Source: Zhongshania marina (GTDB taxonomy: Bacteria > Pseudomonadota > Gammaproteobacteria > Pseudomonadales > Spongiibacteraceae). Taken from it: a stretch of DNA of 64,000 nucleotides. The stretch is taken from the NCBI RefSeq assembly GCF_002915595.1, contig NZ_PQGG01000042.1, positions 62,001-126,000 of the forward strand, written 5' to 3'. Each line of letters begins with the position of its first letter. Positions within the stretch are counted from its first letter, which is position 1. A model generated the notes under the pieces. That model was given only the letters and a program-made list of their open reading frames with translations, was not told the DNA's origin and did no database searches. The translations under genes and the position numbers were made by a program. This document shows, one piece after another, positions 9,372 through 17,886 of this stretch.

Positions 9372-9854
9372 ATGACAACACTTTATGATTTTGAGATATC
9401 AAGCTTACAGGGTAAGCCTTTAGATTTATCTGCGTACAAGGGTAAGGTTGTATTGGTCGTTAACACCGCGAGTAAGTGCGGTCTTACACCTCAGTATGAG
9501 GGTTTGCAGGCTCTGTATGACAAGTATCAGGACAAGGGCTTGGTCATACTAGGTACGCCCTGTAACCAGTTTGCCAATCAAGAGCCTGGCGACGCCGATA
9601 CCATCGAGGGCAGCTGTTTGGTGAACTACGGCGTGAGTTTTCCGATTACGGAAAAAATTGATGTAAACGGGAAGGGCGCGCACCCATTGTTTGCCTACCT
9701 TAAAAAGGCGGCGCCGGGCACACTAAGCAATGCGGTGAAGTGGAATTTTACAAAATTTCTGGTGGGCAAAGATGGCGTTGCAATTAAGCGTTTTGCACCA
9801 ACTACTAAGCCTGAGAATATTGTTGCGGACATTGAGGCTGCGCTAGCGGCATGA
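9372..9854 (+). CDS. Glutathione peroxidase family (Cys-type, probably thioredoxin-dependent)
   Basis: 160 residues, typical of bacterial GPx/BtuE. The peroxidatic residue is Cys36 in NTASKCGLTPQ, not selenocysteine. The tetrad partners are Gln70 (ANQEPG) and Trp122-Asn123 (KWNFTKF). Cys80 (EGSCLVNYG) is a candidate resolving Cys for the thioredoxin-linked cycle. It reduces organic hydroperoxides in the cytoplasm. The next gene, a Cys-sensing MarR-type regulator, overlaps its stop by four bases, and a palindromic operator lies upstream. This makes a self-contained organic-peroxide response unit. Confidence 0.95.
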   Translation: MTTLYDFEISSLQGKPLDLSAYKGKVVLVVNTASKCGLTPQYEGLQALYDKYQDKGLVILGTPCNQFANQEPGDADTIEGSCLVNYGVSFPITEKIDVNGKGAHPLFAYLKKAAPGTLSNAVKWNFTKFLVGKDGVAIKRFAPTTKPENIVADIEAALAA

Positions 9855-10318
9855 GTGGAGTAGCGACTGAGGTAATTCCCCCGCAGCTGCAATTGGATAG
9901 CCAGCTCTGTTTTCCGCTTTACGCAGCGTCACGAATGATCACTCGTTTGTATCAGGATAAGTTGGGCCCCCTCGGTTTAACTTATCCTCAGTATATTGTG
10001 ATGATGGTGTTGTGGGAGAGTGCGCCGTGCGCGGTGAAAACCGTGAGTGCTCGTACTTTGCTCAACACCAATACCCTGACGCCGTTATTGAAGCGCTTGG
10101 AGCAGCAGGGGCTTATTTCGCGGCAGCGAGACTCGGTGGACGAGCGGGTAGTTGTTTTGCATCTTACGGATGCGGGGCGCAGCTTGCGAGATGAGTGTGA
10201 ATGCATTCCCAGTGCTTTGTTAAATAAAGTCGTGGCTGAAGAGGATGACTTACTGCAGCTGAAGCAGCTATTGGGGCGGTTATTGCCGGCGTTGAAGGCG
10301 GGGCTAGAAGAAGATTAG
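9851..10318 (+). CDS. OhrR-like MarR-family organic peroxide sensor
   Basis: 155 residues with a winged-helix MarR fold. The N-terminal LDSQLCFPLYAASR segment carries Cys20 in the position of the reactive Cys of OhrR. The recognition region is LLNTNTLTPLLKRLEQQGLI and the wing is RDSVDERVV. Oxidation of this Cys by organic hydroperoxides releases the repressor in known OhrR proteins. The ATGA overlap with gpx means the regulator and its presumed target are co-expressed, with the 18-bp palindrome at 9271 as likely operator. OspR/MgrA relatives are an alternative subfamily label. Confidence 0.92.
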   Translation: MSGVATEVIPPQLQLDSQLCFPLYAASRMITRLYQDKLGPLGLTYPQYIVMMVLWESAPCAVKTVSARTLLNTNTLTPLLKRLEQQGLISRQRDSVDERVVVLHLTDAGRSLRDECECIPSALLNKVVAEEDDLLQLKQLLGRLLPALKAGLEED

Positions 10319-10336
10319 CATTTTCTTGCGGATGTA

Positions 10337-10362
10337 AAAACGGGCTCCTAGGAGCCCGTTTT
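10337..10362. terminator. Perfect-palindrome bidirectional terminator
   Basis: The stem AAAACGGGCTCCT / AGGAGCCCGTTTT is a 26-base perfect palindrome flanked by A-run and T-run. It lies between the convergent ohrR-like gene (ends 10318) and pntB (ends 10383), so it can stop transcription from both sides. Confidence 0.93.
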
Positions 10363-10382
10363 TGCGACTAACTAAGCGGGGC

Positions 10383-11750
10383 TTAGTTAAATGCCTTAAT
10401 GATATTGCCCAGCATTTCTTTTGCGTCACCAAACAACATCCGCGTGTTCTCTTTAAAGAACAGTGGGTTGTCGATACCCGCAAAGCCAGATGCCATCGAG
10501 CGCTTCATAACAAATACATTGCGCGCCATGTCCACGTTGATGACCGGCATGCCGTAAATCGGGCTGCCTTCCATTTCGCGTGCCGCGGGGTTAACCACGT
10601 CGTTGGCGCCGATAACGATCGCCACGTCGAAGGTTTCCATGCGCGGGTTGATCGCATCCATTTCCAGCAGTAGGTCATAAGAGACATCTGCTTCTGCAAG
10701 CAGTACGTTCATGTGACCAGGCATACGGCCTGCTACGGGGTGAATAGCGTAAACCACTTCAGCGCCATTCTTTTCTAGCAGCTCTTGCAGTTCTTTTACC
10801 ACGTGTTGTGCCTGTGCAACCGCCATTCCGTAGCCGGGGACAATGACCACGCTAGCCGCCGCTTCAAGCACGTAGTAGGCATCTTCTGCAGTCATGGCTT
10901 TGGCTTCGCCTTCGATCTTAGCGGCAGCGCCGCCAGCCGATACCGCGCTAAAGCCGCTGAACAGGACATTGCTCAGTGAGCGGTTCATCGCCTTACACAT
11001 GATTTGGGTCAGGATGATACCGCTAGCACCAACCAGTGCGCCCGCCACGATCAAGATGATGTTGTTGATTGCCAAGCCAGCCGCACACGCTGCTAGACCG
11101 GAGTAGCTGTTTAATAGCGAGATAACCACTGGCATATCGGCACCGCCGATAGGGATAACCAGCATGATACCCAGCAGCAGCGCAAGGCCGATCACCAGAT
11201 ACAGATAGAGGTGCGATTCTGGGTAGAGGGTGAACATGGCTGATGCGGCGATAATCGCAACAATCAGCAGGATATTAAAGACCCGCTGACCGCCAAAAAC
11301 CATTGGCTTGCCAGAGATGCGTTCACTTAACTTGCCCCAGGCAACCATACTGCCTGAGAAGGTCACACCGCCGATCAAGATCGACAAAATGATAGTGATC
11401 ATTTCAAAGGTGTTGGCTTCAAAGCCATATAGCGCAGCCCAGCCAACCAGTAAACTGGCGACACCGCCAAAGCCGTTAAACAGAGCGACCATTTCTGGCA
11501 TGCCGGTCATTTCAACGCGGCGGGCAACAATGGCGCCAATAGCACCACCGGCCACAACGCCGGCCAGAATCCATTTGTAATCAATTATGCTCTGATCTAG
11601 CAGGGTGATCACAACCGCAACAAACATACCCAGTGCAGACACCAAGTTACCCTTGCGGGCAGTTGCTGGTGAACCCAGCATTTTAAGACCGAAGATAAAG
11701 AGGACGGCCGCTGCCACATAGGACATATTTACCAGTAATTCGATGCCCAT
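10383..11750 (-). CDS. pntB: NAD(P) transhydrogenase subunit beta
   Basis: 455 residues: about eight or nine membrane helices in the N-terminal 270 residues, then the Rossmann-type NADP(H)-binding domain III (VPGYGMAVAQAQH, HPVAGRMPGHMNVLLAEA, VIVIGANDVVNPAA). With the alpha subunits it couples hydride transfer from NADH to NADP+ to proton entry and so supplies NADPH. Its ATG shares one base with the stop of the 96-residue subunit gene (TAATG). It is the last gene of the three-gene operon and runs into the palindromic terminator at 10337-10362. Confidence 0.97.
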   Translation of the reverse strand: MGIELLVNMSYVAAAVLFIFGLKMLGSPATARKGNLVSALGMFVAVVITLLDQSIIDYKWILAGVVAGGAIGAIVARRVEMTGMPEMVALFNGFGGVASLLVGWAALYGFEANTFEMITIILSILIGGVTFSGSMVAWGKLSERISGKPMVFGGQRVFNILLIVAIIAASAMFTLYPESHLYLYLVIGLALLLGIMLVIPIGGADMPVVISLLNSYSGLAACAAGLAINNIILIVAGALVGASGIILTQIMCKAMNRSLSNVLFSGFSAVSAGGAAAKIEGEAKAMTAEDAYYVLEAAASVVIVPGYGMAVAQAQHVVKELQELLEKNGAEVVYAIHPVAGRMPGHMNVLLAEADVSYDLLLEMDAINPRMETFDVAIVIGANDVVNPAAREMEGSPIYGMPVINVDMARNVFVMKRSMASGFAGIDNPLFFKENTRMLFGDAKEMLGNIIKAFN

Positions 11751-12040
11751 TACTTAGCACCTCCCTTCTTCTTGAACATGGCCAGCATGCGGTCGGTGAC
11801 CATATAGCCGCCGATCACATTGATGGTTGCCATCGCCACCGCGATGGTGCCAAGAATAGTAGCAAGGCCAGAGTGCTCCGCGCCTGCTGAGGTAAGGGCG
11901 CCGACAAGGGTAATACCCGAGATAGCGTTAGAACCTGACATTAACGGCGTGTGCAGTGTGGCAGGGACTTTATTGATCAGCTCAAAGCCTAAGAATATAG
12001 ACAGCATTAAGATGAAAGCGAGAAATACAATTTCCATCAT
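11750..12040 (-). CDS. NAD(P) transhydrogenase subunit alpha part 2 (membrane part)
   Basis: 96 residues with three predicted membrane helices (IVFLAFILMLSIFLG near the N-terminus, ATILGTIAVAMATINVIGGYMV near the C-terminus). It corresponds to the membrane portion that is fused to PntA in E. coli but separate in split-type (Rhodospirillum-like) enzymes. The LMSGSNAISGI motif matches this family. It ends in a TAATG overlap with pntB and starts six bases after the alpha-1 stop. Commonly labelled pntAB or pntA2. Confidence 0.95.
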   Translation of the reverse strand: MMEIVFLAFILMLSIFLGFELINKVPATLHTPLMSGSNAISGITLVGALTSAGAEHSGLATILGTIAVAMATINVIGGYMVTDRMLAMFKKKGGAK

Positions 12041-12046
12041 CTTCTC

Positions 12047-13180
12047 CTAGTTAATCAGGTTTTTAATGGTTTCGTTAACGATCTCGCCGCCGTGGGTGAT
12101 CACACAGCCCTGCAGAATATCGTTTTCCATGTCGATAACCATTTTCTTGTCATCGCCGTTCCAGCCTTCATCAACAAGGTTGAAGAGGTTGGATGAATAC
12201 ATTTGGCTGGCGTCGCGGCTAACGAAGTTAGACCAGTTGCCGTCGCCGATAATGGTCACGCCGTCGACAACAACGGTTTCACCAGCGACAGAGCCTTCAA
12301 CATTGCCGCCGCTCTCGGCTGCCATGTCGACAATAACCGAGCCGAGCTTCATGCCCTTGATCATGTCGCTGGTAACGAGTACCGGCGGCTTGCGACCAAA
12401 CAGTTGGGCGGTGGTGATGACGATGTCAGATTCAGCAATTTGCTTTTTCTGACCTTCAAGCTGCAATTTCATTTGCTCTTCGGTCAGGGCAACCGCGTAG
12501 CCATCTTTGGTTTGACCGGTTTCGCCGAGATCGATTTCAAGGAACTTGCCACCTAATGAGCGAACCTGCTCGGCAACCACAGAGCGGGTGTCAAAGGCAA
12601 CAACCTTGGCGCCAAGGCGTTTTGCGGTTGCAATGGCTTGCAGACCGGCAACACCGGCGCCGATGATGAAGACGGTAGACGGCTTCAAGGTGCCCGCTGG
12701 GGTCATCATCATGGGCAGAATGCGGGGTAGCTTGGTGGTGGCAAGCAGCACCATCACATAGCCGGCCAAGCTCGCCTGTGAACTGAGAGCGTCCATCTTT
12801 TGCGAGCGAGTAGAGCGTGGAATCATTTCCATACTGATCGCGCTTACTCCGCGATCACGGAAGGCTTTGATCAAGCTGTGTTCATTAAACGGATCCAGAT
12901 AGCTGATATGAATGCAGCCGGATTTCATCTGTCCAATTTCGTCCAATGTTGGCTTGCTGATACGTAAAATAATATCGGCATTGGCCAGCACGGCGTTGCG
13001 GTCAGCAATAACAGTGGCGCCAGCGTCGGTGTATTCCTCGTCGCTAAAACCGCTGCCTAAGCCCAAGCCCGCTTCGATTTGAATCGTAGCACCGGCTCTG
13101 ATTAGCTTTTTGGCATCTGTCGGAATAATCGCTGCGCGGTTTTCGCCGCTCGCGAGTTCTTTTGGGATTCCTATGAGCAT
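12047..13180 (-). CDS. pntA: NAD(P) transhydrogenase subunit alpha part 1 (NAD-binding)
   Basis: 377 residues, the soluble domain I that binds NAD(H). It resembles alanine dehydrogenase: IGIPKELASGENRAAI at the start, a glycine-rich dinucleotide fold (FIIGAGVAGLQAIATAKRLGA), and the VVDMAAESGGNVE motif. It is the first gene of the minus-strand operon pntA1-pntA2-pntB. The ATG is preceded by a weak purine-rich site. A 340-base non-coding stretch upstream separates it from the divergent MASE1 kinase. Split alpha subunits are usual in many Gamma- and Alphaproteobacteria. Confidence 0.97.
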   Translation of the reverse strand: MLIGIPKELASGENRAAIIPTDAKKLIRAGATIQIEAGLGLGSGFSDEEYTDAGATVIADRNAVLANADIILRISKPTLDEIGQMKSGCIHISYLDPFNEHSLIKAFRDRGVSAISMEMIPRSTRSQKMDALSSQASLAGYVMVLLATTKLPRILPMMMTPAGTLKPSTVFIIGAGVAGLQAIATAKRLGAKVVAFDTRSVVAEQVRSLGGKFLEIDLGETGQTKDGYAVALTEEQMKLQLEGQKKQIAESDIVITTAQLFGRKPPVLVTSDMIKGMKLGSVIVDMAAESGGNVEGSVAGETVVVDGVTIIGDGNWSNFVSRDASQMYSSNLFNLVDEGWNGDDKKMVIDMENDILQGCVITHGGEIVNETIKNLIN

Positions 13181-13521
13181 CTTTGTAGATCCATTGTGGT
13201 TAACAATTTGGTTTTGGGTAAAACGGCCTAGGATATTACAAATGGCCTTAAGAAGCGATAAAAGTGTGGATTAACTGAGTTTATGGTCAAGATAAAACTC
13301 CCTATAAATTAATATGATAGCGTCATATCTTGGCATGATAGTGGCCCGTATTGTCAGTTATTTAGGCAGTTCTACTTATAGAGCCATAAGCGTTTTGCGG
13401 ACTAAACTGACGTGGTTACGAATAGTTTTCGTATATCCAGATGACAGCGGAATTTGCGGGGTATGAGTGGAAAATCGATTAAATAATCCAACTGCTGTGT
13501 TTATGTTGATGTCGGTATGTG
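13181..13521. other. Divergent intergenic region between pnt operon and MASE1 kinase
   Basis: About 340 AT-rich bases. It must hold the promoters of both the pnt operon (leftward) and the kinase (rightward). The only structure noted is a small inverted repeat ATATGA-N5-TCATAT at 13312-13328, a possible regulator site. No gene or RNA is recognised. Confidence 0.5.
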
Positions 13522-15900
13522 ATGTCTGATCGCCGTAGCTTCGTGATACTTCTTGTTGCTTTAGCTTATTTATTATTAGGTAAGCTCGCACTTCTTCTTG
13601 CTATTCCACCGGGCTACGCTACCGCCATTTGGCCAGCAGCCGGTGTTGCCTTGGCTGCAGTAATGATAATGGGTTATCGCGTCTGGCCCGGTATTTTGCT
13701 GGGTTCCTTTCTGGTGAATATTGATGCGGTGCCGGCCTTGGGGCAGCCACTGCTCACATTGCTCGCGAGCTTTGTCGTCCCCTTTGTTATCGCCGTCGGT
13801 GCTGCGATACAGGCGCTGATAGGGGCCTACTTGATACGCCGTTATATTGGGTTTCAGTTGTCCCTCGACAGCGTAGGCGAGGTTTTGCGGTTTATCTTAA
13901 TTGGCTGTGGGCTTTCTTGTTTGGTAAGCGCTAGTGTCGGCACTGCGACCTTGTTTATGGCGGGCCTGCTCCCCGTAGAAAATTTTGTCTTTAACTGGCT
14001 AACGTGGTGGGTTGGCGACGGTTTAGGGGTGATGATTTTTACCGTGTTGACCTTTGTGTATCTCGGTAAACCGGAGGCTGTTTGGCGTAGTCGCCGTCGT
14101 ATTTTACCGGCGGTATTGCTTGGGGTGTCGGTGGTTGCGGTCACCCTCTATGTTTTCGGCAGTCGCTGGGAGTTATCGAGACAGCAAAGCGAATTCAGTC
14201 GTTACACCTCGCAAATATTTACCCGCGCACAAACTGTTATCGACGCGCATATAGAAAATTTGTATGCAACAAGGGCCTTGTTTGAGGTTTCTAATAAGGT
14301 AACGGCAATCGAGTTTGAGAAATTTGTCGATGGCTTTTTGGCGCGAAATACAGGCTTTCAAGCAATTGTTTGGGTTCAGCATATTCCTGACCGTGAACGA
14401 CTGACGATGGAGGCGCAGATGAGTGCCGAGCACGGTGCTCATGTCCTCATTACAGGGCGTGACGAAAAGCAAAATACCATGCCGCAGCTCAGCAAGGAGG
14501 ACTATTATGTTATTCGTTACATTGAGCCCTTGGCGGATAATTTGACAGCTTTGGGCTACGACATTAGTTCTAGCGATCTTGTCCGTAATGCTCTCGCGAG
14601 GGCTGCAGCCGGAAATTCCCCAGCGACGACGGGGCCGATTCGATTGGTTCAAGAGCAGGAAGATCAGCTGGGTTTGGTTGTGTATCTGCCGGTCCATTTT
14701 ATCAGCGACGCAACTAGCGGGGCTGGTTTGGCGGGTTATGTGGCTGCTGTTTTCAGAATCCCCGATCTAATGAATTTATTGCTGAGCTCAGATTATTTGG
14801 CGAATATCTCGGCCTCGGTTTCCGAGCGAGATGGTGGTGAAATTATCTTTGGTGATCGCTCGTCATCAGCTCAGGAGTCCTTATTCTCTGACAGTGCCGT
14901 TTTGCACTTCGCTGATACGGAGTGGCTTTTTCAGTTGACGGCGGACCAGCGGTTTTTGGTTGGTAGTCGGTCGATGGTGCCATGGGGAATGTTGGTGGCG
15001 GGCTTGCTGTTTACCGGCTTGCTGGGGATGACATTTTTGGTGTTAACGGGGCAAAAATATAGTTCTGAGGTGACTGGTGAAAAATTAAAGGGGATGCTGC
15101 ATCAACTCCAAGAGGCGCAGGAACACTTGGTTGAGGCTGAAAAAATGGCGTCGCTGGGGGGGTTGGTGGCGGGCTTTGCTCACGAATTAAATACTCCTCT
15201 TGGTATTGCAATAACTGCCGAATCTACCCTTCAGGATGATCTTGGTAAACTGGATGCGGCATTGCAGGAGCGTGGCGGAGTGGCTGCGGAGATAGCTACG
15301 CTGCGGCGAATGCAGGAGGCGTCCCGTATTGTGCTGGCCAATGTTCAGCGGGCTGGGGCGCTTATTATGAGTTTTAAACAGGTGTCGGTAGATCAGGCCA
15401 CGACGGAAACGCGAACAATAAATTTGCATGAATATTTAACGGACGTGCTAATGCATTTATCGCCGAATTACCGGCGCACTGGGCATGAGGTAATACTCGA
15501 TTGCCCGCCAGATCTTAATATTCGAACTGTGCCGGGAGGCATTGCTCAGGTTGTCATTAATTTATTAACTAATAGCCTTATTCACGCCTTTCCAAATGAT
15601 CGCAAGGGGCATATTAAGCTCGGTGTGAGTTCGCGCTCCGGCGAGGTTGTGATTCGATTCAGCGATGATGGGATTGGTATTCCGCTGGCCGATCAGAAAA
15701 AAATATTCGAGCCTTTCTACACTACTCGTCGCAGCAGTGGCGGCACAGGCTTGGGCTTGCATGTTGTCTACAATACCGTGAGGCGGCAATTGAAAGGGCG
15801 TATTTCCGTGAGTAGCCAGCCAGATCAGGGTGCGGTTTTTGAAATTGTATTACCTCTTACAATAAATGAATTTGTTGGTGAGGAGCAGGCCTTTGGTTGA
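13522..15900 (+). CDS. Orphan sensor histidine kinase with MASE1 and CHASE domains
   Basis: 792 residues from the ATG (a GTG lies one codon upstream; neither has a strong ribosome site). An N-terminal MASE1 multi-helix membrane sensor (about residues 8-215, with the GYATAIWPAAGVALA motif) is followed by an extracytoplasmic CHASE domain (about 225-430, GFQAIVWVQHIPD) and another membrane helix near 490-512. The kinase core has MASLGGLVAGFAHELNTP with His554, N box LLTNSLIHAF (Asn684), SDDGIGIP, FEPFYTTR and GTGLGLH. All catalytic motifs are intact. No regulator gene is adjacent. The core is strikingly similar to the kinase at 53180, so cross-talk with that operon's regulators is plausible. Confidence 0.93.
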   Translation: MSDRRSFVILLVALAYLLLGKLALLLAIPPGYATAIWPAAGVALAAVMIMGYRVWPGILLGSFLVNIDAVPALGQPLLTLLASFVVPFVIAVGAAIQALIGAYLIRRYIGFQLSLDSVGEVLRFILIGCGLSCLVSASVGTATLFMAGLLPVENFVFNWLTWWVGDGLGVMIFTVLTFVYLGKPEAVWRSRRRILPAVLLGVSVVAVTLYVFGSRWELSRQQSEFSRYTSQIFTRAQTVIDAHIENLYATRALFEVSNKVTAIEFEKFVDGFLARNTGFQAIVWVQHIPDRERLTMEAQMSAEHGAHVLITGRDEKQNTMPQLSKEDYYVIRYIEPLADNLTALGYDISSSDLVRNALARAAAGNSPATTGPIRLVQEQEDQLGLVVYLPVHFISDATSGAGLAGYVAAVFRIPDLMNLLLSSDYLANISASVSERDGGEIIFGDRSSSAQESLFSDSAVLHFADTEWLFQLTADQRFLVGSRSMVPWGMLVAGLLFTGLLGMTFLVLTGQKYSSEVTGEKLKGMLHQLQEAQEHLVEAEKMASLGGLVAGFAHELNTPLGIAITAESTLQDDLGKLDAALQERGGVAAEIATLRRMQEASRIVLANVQRAGALIMSFKQVSVDQATTETRTINLHEYLTDVLMHLSPNYRRTGHEVILDCPPDLNIRTVPGGIAQVVINLLTNSLIHAFPNDRKGHIKLGVSSRSGEVVIRFSDDGIGIPLADQKKIFEPFYTTRRSSGGTGLGLHVVYNTVRRQLKGRISVSSQPDQGAVFEIVLPLTINEFVGEEQAFG

Positions 15901-15911
15901 TTGGTGAAGGC

Positions 15912-16541
15912 TTAAGACTCACACGGTTTTGCTTTTATTCCTTCAAATAGTAAGTCTAGTGAGGTGGCGACATACTCCGCCGACAGTCTCGGTGGTGGGG
16001 CGCTAAGATGGTGGTGAAATAGGCCAATGATGTGGGTGTGGATGTGAATGGCAAGGCATTCGGCACTAAGGTCTGCTCTTACCAGTTTTGCTTTTTGAGC
16101 GTTGCTGATAAAACGCTGTAGCCGAGTAATGGCTAGCTTGCGGTCGCTATTGATGCGATTGGTGAGCGACTCATTTTCATTACACAGCGAATACCTAAAA
16201 ACAAACCGTGTTATTTGCTCTAGAGCGGGCTGCTGATTGCTTCGTTCAAAGGCGTCGACAATGACTTCTTTTAACATGTTTAGCGACACAATTTCATGCT
16301 TTCGAGTGTTGCTGAGTGCTTCTAATGCGGCGTTGGTTGGGGCGCCCACGCTGTCCATCATGGCTTCTATCAAGGCTTCTTTGTCTTTGAAGTGCCAATA
16401 AATCGCGCCACGGGTTACGCCTGCTTCGCTCGCGACATCAGTAAGTCTGGTGCGGGTGATGCCTTGGCTGGCAAAGAGTTTGCCGGCTGCGTCTAAAACA
16501 CGGGCGCGTGTTACTTCTGCATCGGCCTTGGATCGTCTCAT
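15912..16541 (-). CDS. TetR-family repressor (AcrR-like), probable efflux regulator
   Basis: 209 residues with an N-terminal TetR helix-turn-helix (LTDVASEAGVTRGAIYWHF, about 30-50) and a helical ligand-binding C-terminus. The sequence type and position match AcrR/TtgR repressors, which bind drug ligands and release the operator of an RND pump. It is transcribed divergently from the membrane-fusion gene at 16660, with a 46-bp perfect inverted repeat between them. Autoregulation and repression of the pump are inferred from this layout. Confidence 0.93.
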   Translation of the reverse strand: MRRSKADAEVTRARVLDAAGKLFASQGITRTRLTDVASEAGVTRGAIYWHFKDKEALIEAMMDSVGAPTNAALEALSNTRKHEIVSLNMLKEVIVDAFERSNQQPALEQITRFVFRYSLCNENESLTNRINSDRKLAITRLQRFISNAQKAKLVRADLSAECLAIHIHTHIIGLFHHHLSAPPPRLSAEYVATSLDLLFEGIKAKPCES

Positions 16542-16584
16542 GATTGCTAACCTAACTTATTATTTGCTGTGGTGAACTTTACAG

Positions 16585-16630
16585 AAACTTCACTTTACAT
16601 ACATGCACGCATGTATGTAAAGTGAAGTTT
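16585..16630. promoter_or_regulatory. 46-bp perfect inverted repeat, AcrR-type operator
   Basis: Two exact 22-base arms (16585-16606 and 16609-16630) flank a 2-base centre. The core TACATACATGC-AC-GCATGTATGTA matches the known E. coli AcrR operator pattern TACATACAT...ATGTATGTA. It is centred in the gap between the divergent TetR gene and the RND operon, so one repressor could control both directions. Confidence 0.9.
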
Positions 16631-16659
16631 GTATCTTGCTTAGTTAGAGGCGTTCGCTA

Positions 16660-17886
16660 GTGCTATCTTTTTCGTCCCGCTTTGGTTTCATACTGCTTTC
16701 TGGTTTCACTCTGTTTGCTCTTATCGCTTGTGGTAATGAGACTCCCGCAGAGCAGGTGCATTCTCCAATTGAAGTGAATGTGGTTCGCGCAGTGGAGCAT
16801 TCTGTGCCAATTGGCGGTTTGTACCCTGGGCGAACAGTTGGCTCAAAGGAGGTGCAGGTTCGCGCGCGTGTGGAAGGTATATTGTTGCGCCGCGCCTATA
16901 CTGAGGGGCAGGCCGTTACTGCCGGTCAGCTCTTGTTTGAGATTGATGCTGCGCCATTTGAAGTAGCCTTAAATCGCGTAAAAGCTCAGTTGGCGCAAGC
17001 CAATGCCACCTTGTCGGCTGCTCAGCGCCGCTGGCAGCGCGCACAGGAGCTAATTAAAACCAACGCCATTAGTCGCCGTGAGCGCGACGATACTGAGTCT
17101 GATTTAGATTTTGCCAAGGCAGCAGTAAAACTCGCTGAAGCTGAGGTGCAGGCGGCAAAAATTAATCTTGATTACACTCAGGTGAAGGCGCCAATCGCTG
17201 GCATTACTAGCCGAGAGGCCGTGTCCGAAGGCAGTTTGGTCGGCCCAAATAATAGCTTATTAACGACAATTACCCAGCTAGACCCTTTATGGGTCAATGT
17301 GTCGCTCCCAGACAAATTAGTGCTGGGTATTCGACGTATGATTGATCGTGGTGAGGCTGCGTTTGAAGGAAAGCGGGAGGTAGAAATTATTGTCGGTCAA
17401 GGTGAGCCATATCCTTATTTTGGCCAGGTGAATTTCACTGAAAGCGCCATTGATCGCCGAACGGGAACGGTGCAATTACGTGCCATTATTCCTAATCCAG
17501 ATAACGCGCTATTACCAGGCCAGTTTTTGCGGGTTAAATTGCATGGCTTGATGAGTCTGAATTCGATTGTGTTACCTGCTCGAGCCGTACTGCAGGGGGC
17601 ACAGGGCACTTACGTTTACAGAGTTGGTAAAGACAATAAAGCGGAAATGGTAGACGTTACCTTGGGTATGGATGCTGACGAGGGTGTGATTATTGAGTCG
17701 GGTGTAGATGCTGGCGACCTAATTATTGTGGATGGTGTGTCTAGAGTTCAACCCGGTGCGATTCTCGATCCGCGCGAACTGGAGGGTGCAAATGATTCAA
17801 CACCAAGTGAGCCTGAATCAATAGGGCCTGCCGAGGGTGAATCGGCGCAGGCAGATATCACTGCAGTGGAGGGTGACGGGGAGTGA
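16660..17886 (+). CDS. RND efflux periplasmic adaptor (membrane fusion) lipoprotein
   Basis: 408 residues. A lipoprotein signal ends in the lipobox LIAC with Cys24, so the protein is anchored to the inner membrane facing the periplasm. It has a barrel-sandwich lipoyl-like half (VRARVEGILLRRAYTEGQAV), an alpha-helical hairpin (about 95-165), the second lipoyl half (LDYTQVKAPIAGITSREAVSEG region), and beta-barrel and membrane-proximal domains. It corresponds to AcrA/MexA. The GTG start has AGAGG upstream. It overlaps the pump gene by four bases (GTGA). The acidic, Ser/Glu-rich tail is typical of divergent adaptors. Confidence 0.95.
   Translation: MLSFSSRFGFILLSGFTLFALIACGNETPAEQVHSPIEVNVVRAVEHSVPIGGLYPGRTVGSKEVQVRARVEGILLRRAYTEGQAVTAGQLLFEIDAAPFEVALNRVKAQLAQANATLSAAQRRWQRAQELIKTNAISRRERDDTESDLDFAKAAVKLAEAEVQAAKINLDYTQVKAPIAGITSREAVSEGSLVGPNNSLLTTITQLDPLWVNVSLPDKLVLGIRRMIDRGEAAFEGKREVEIIVGQGEPYPYFGQVNFTESAIDRRTGTVQLRAIIPNPDNALLPGQFLRVKLHGLMSLNSIVLPARAVLQGAQGTYVYRVGKDNKAEMVDVTLGMDADEGVIIESGVDAGDLIIVDGVSRVQPGAILDPRELEGANDSTPSEPESIGPAEGESAQADITAVEGDGE

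Noticed and set aside
14173-14697. 174-residue frame on the minus strand
   Set aside because: It lies wholly antisense to the well-supported CHASE part of the kinase and has no family pattern or ribosome site.
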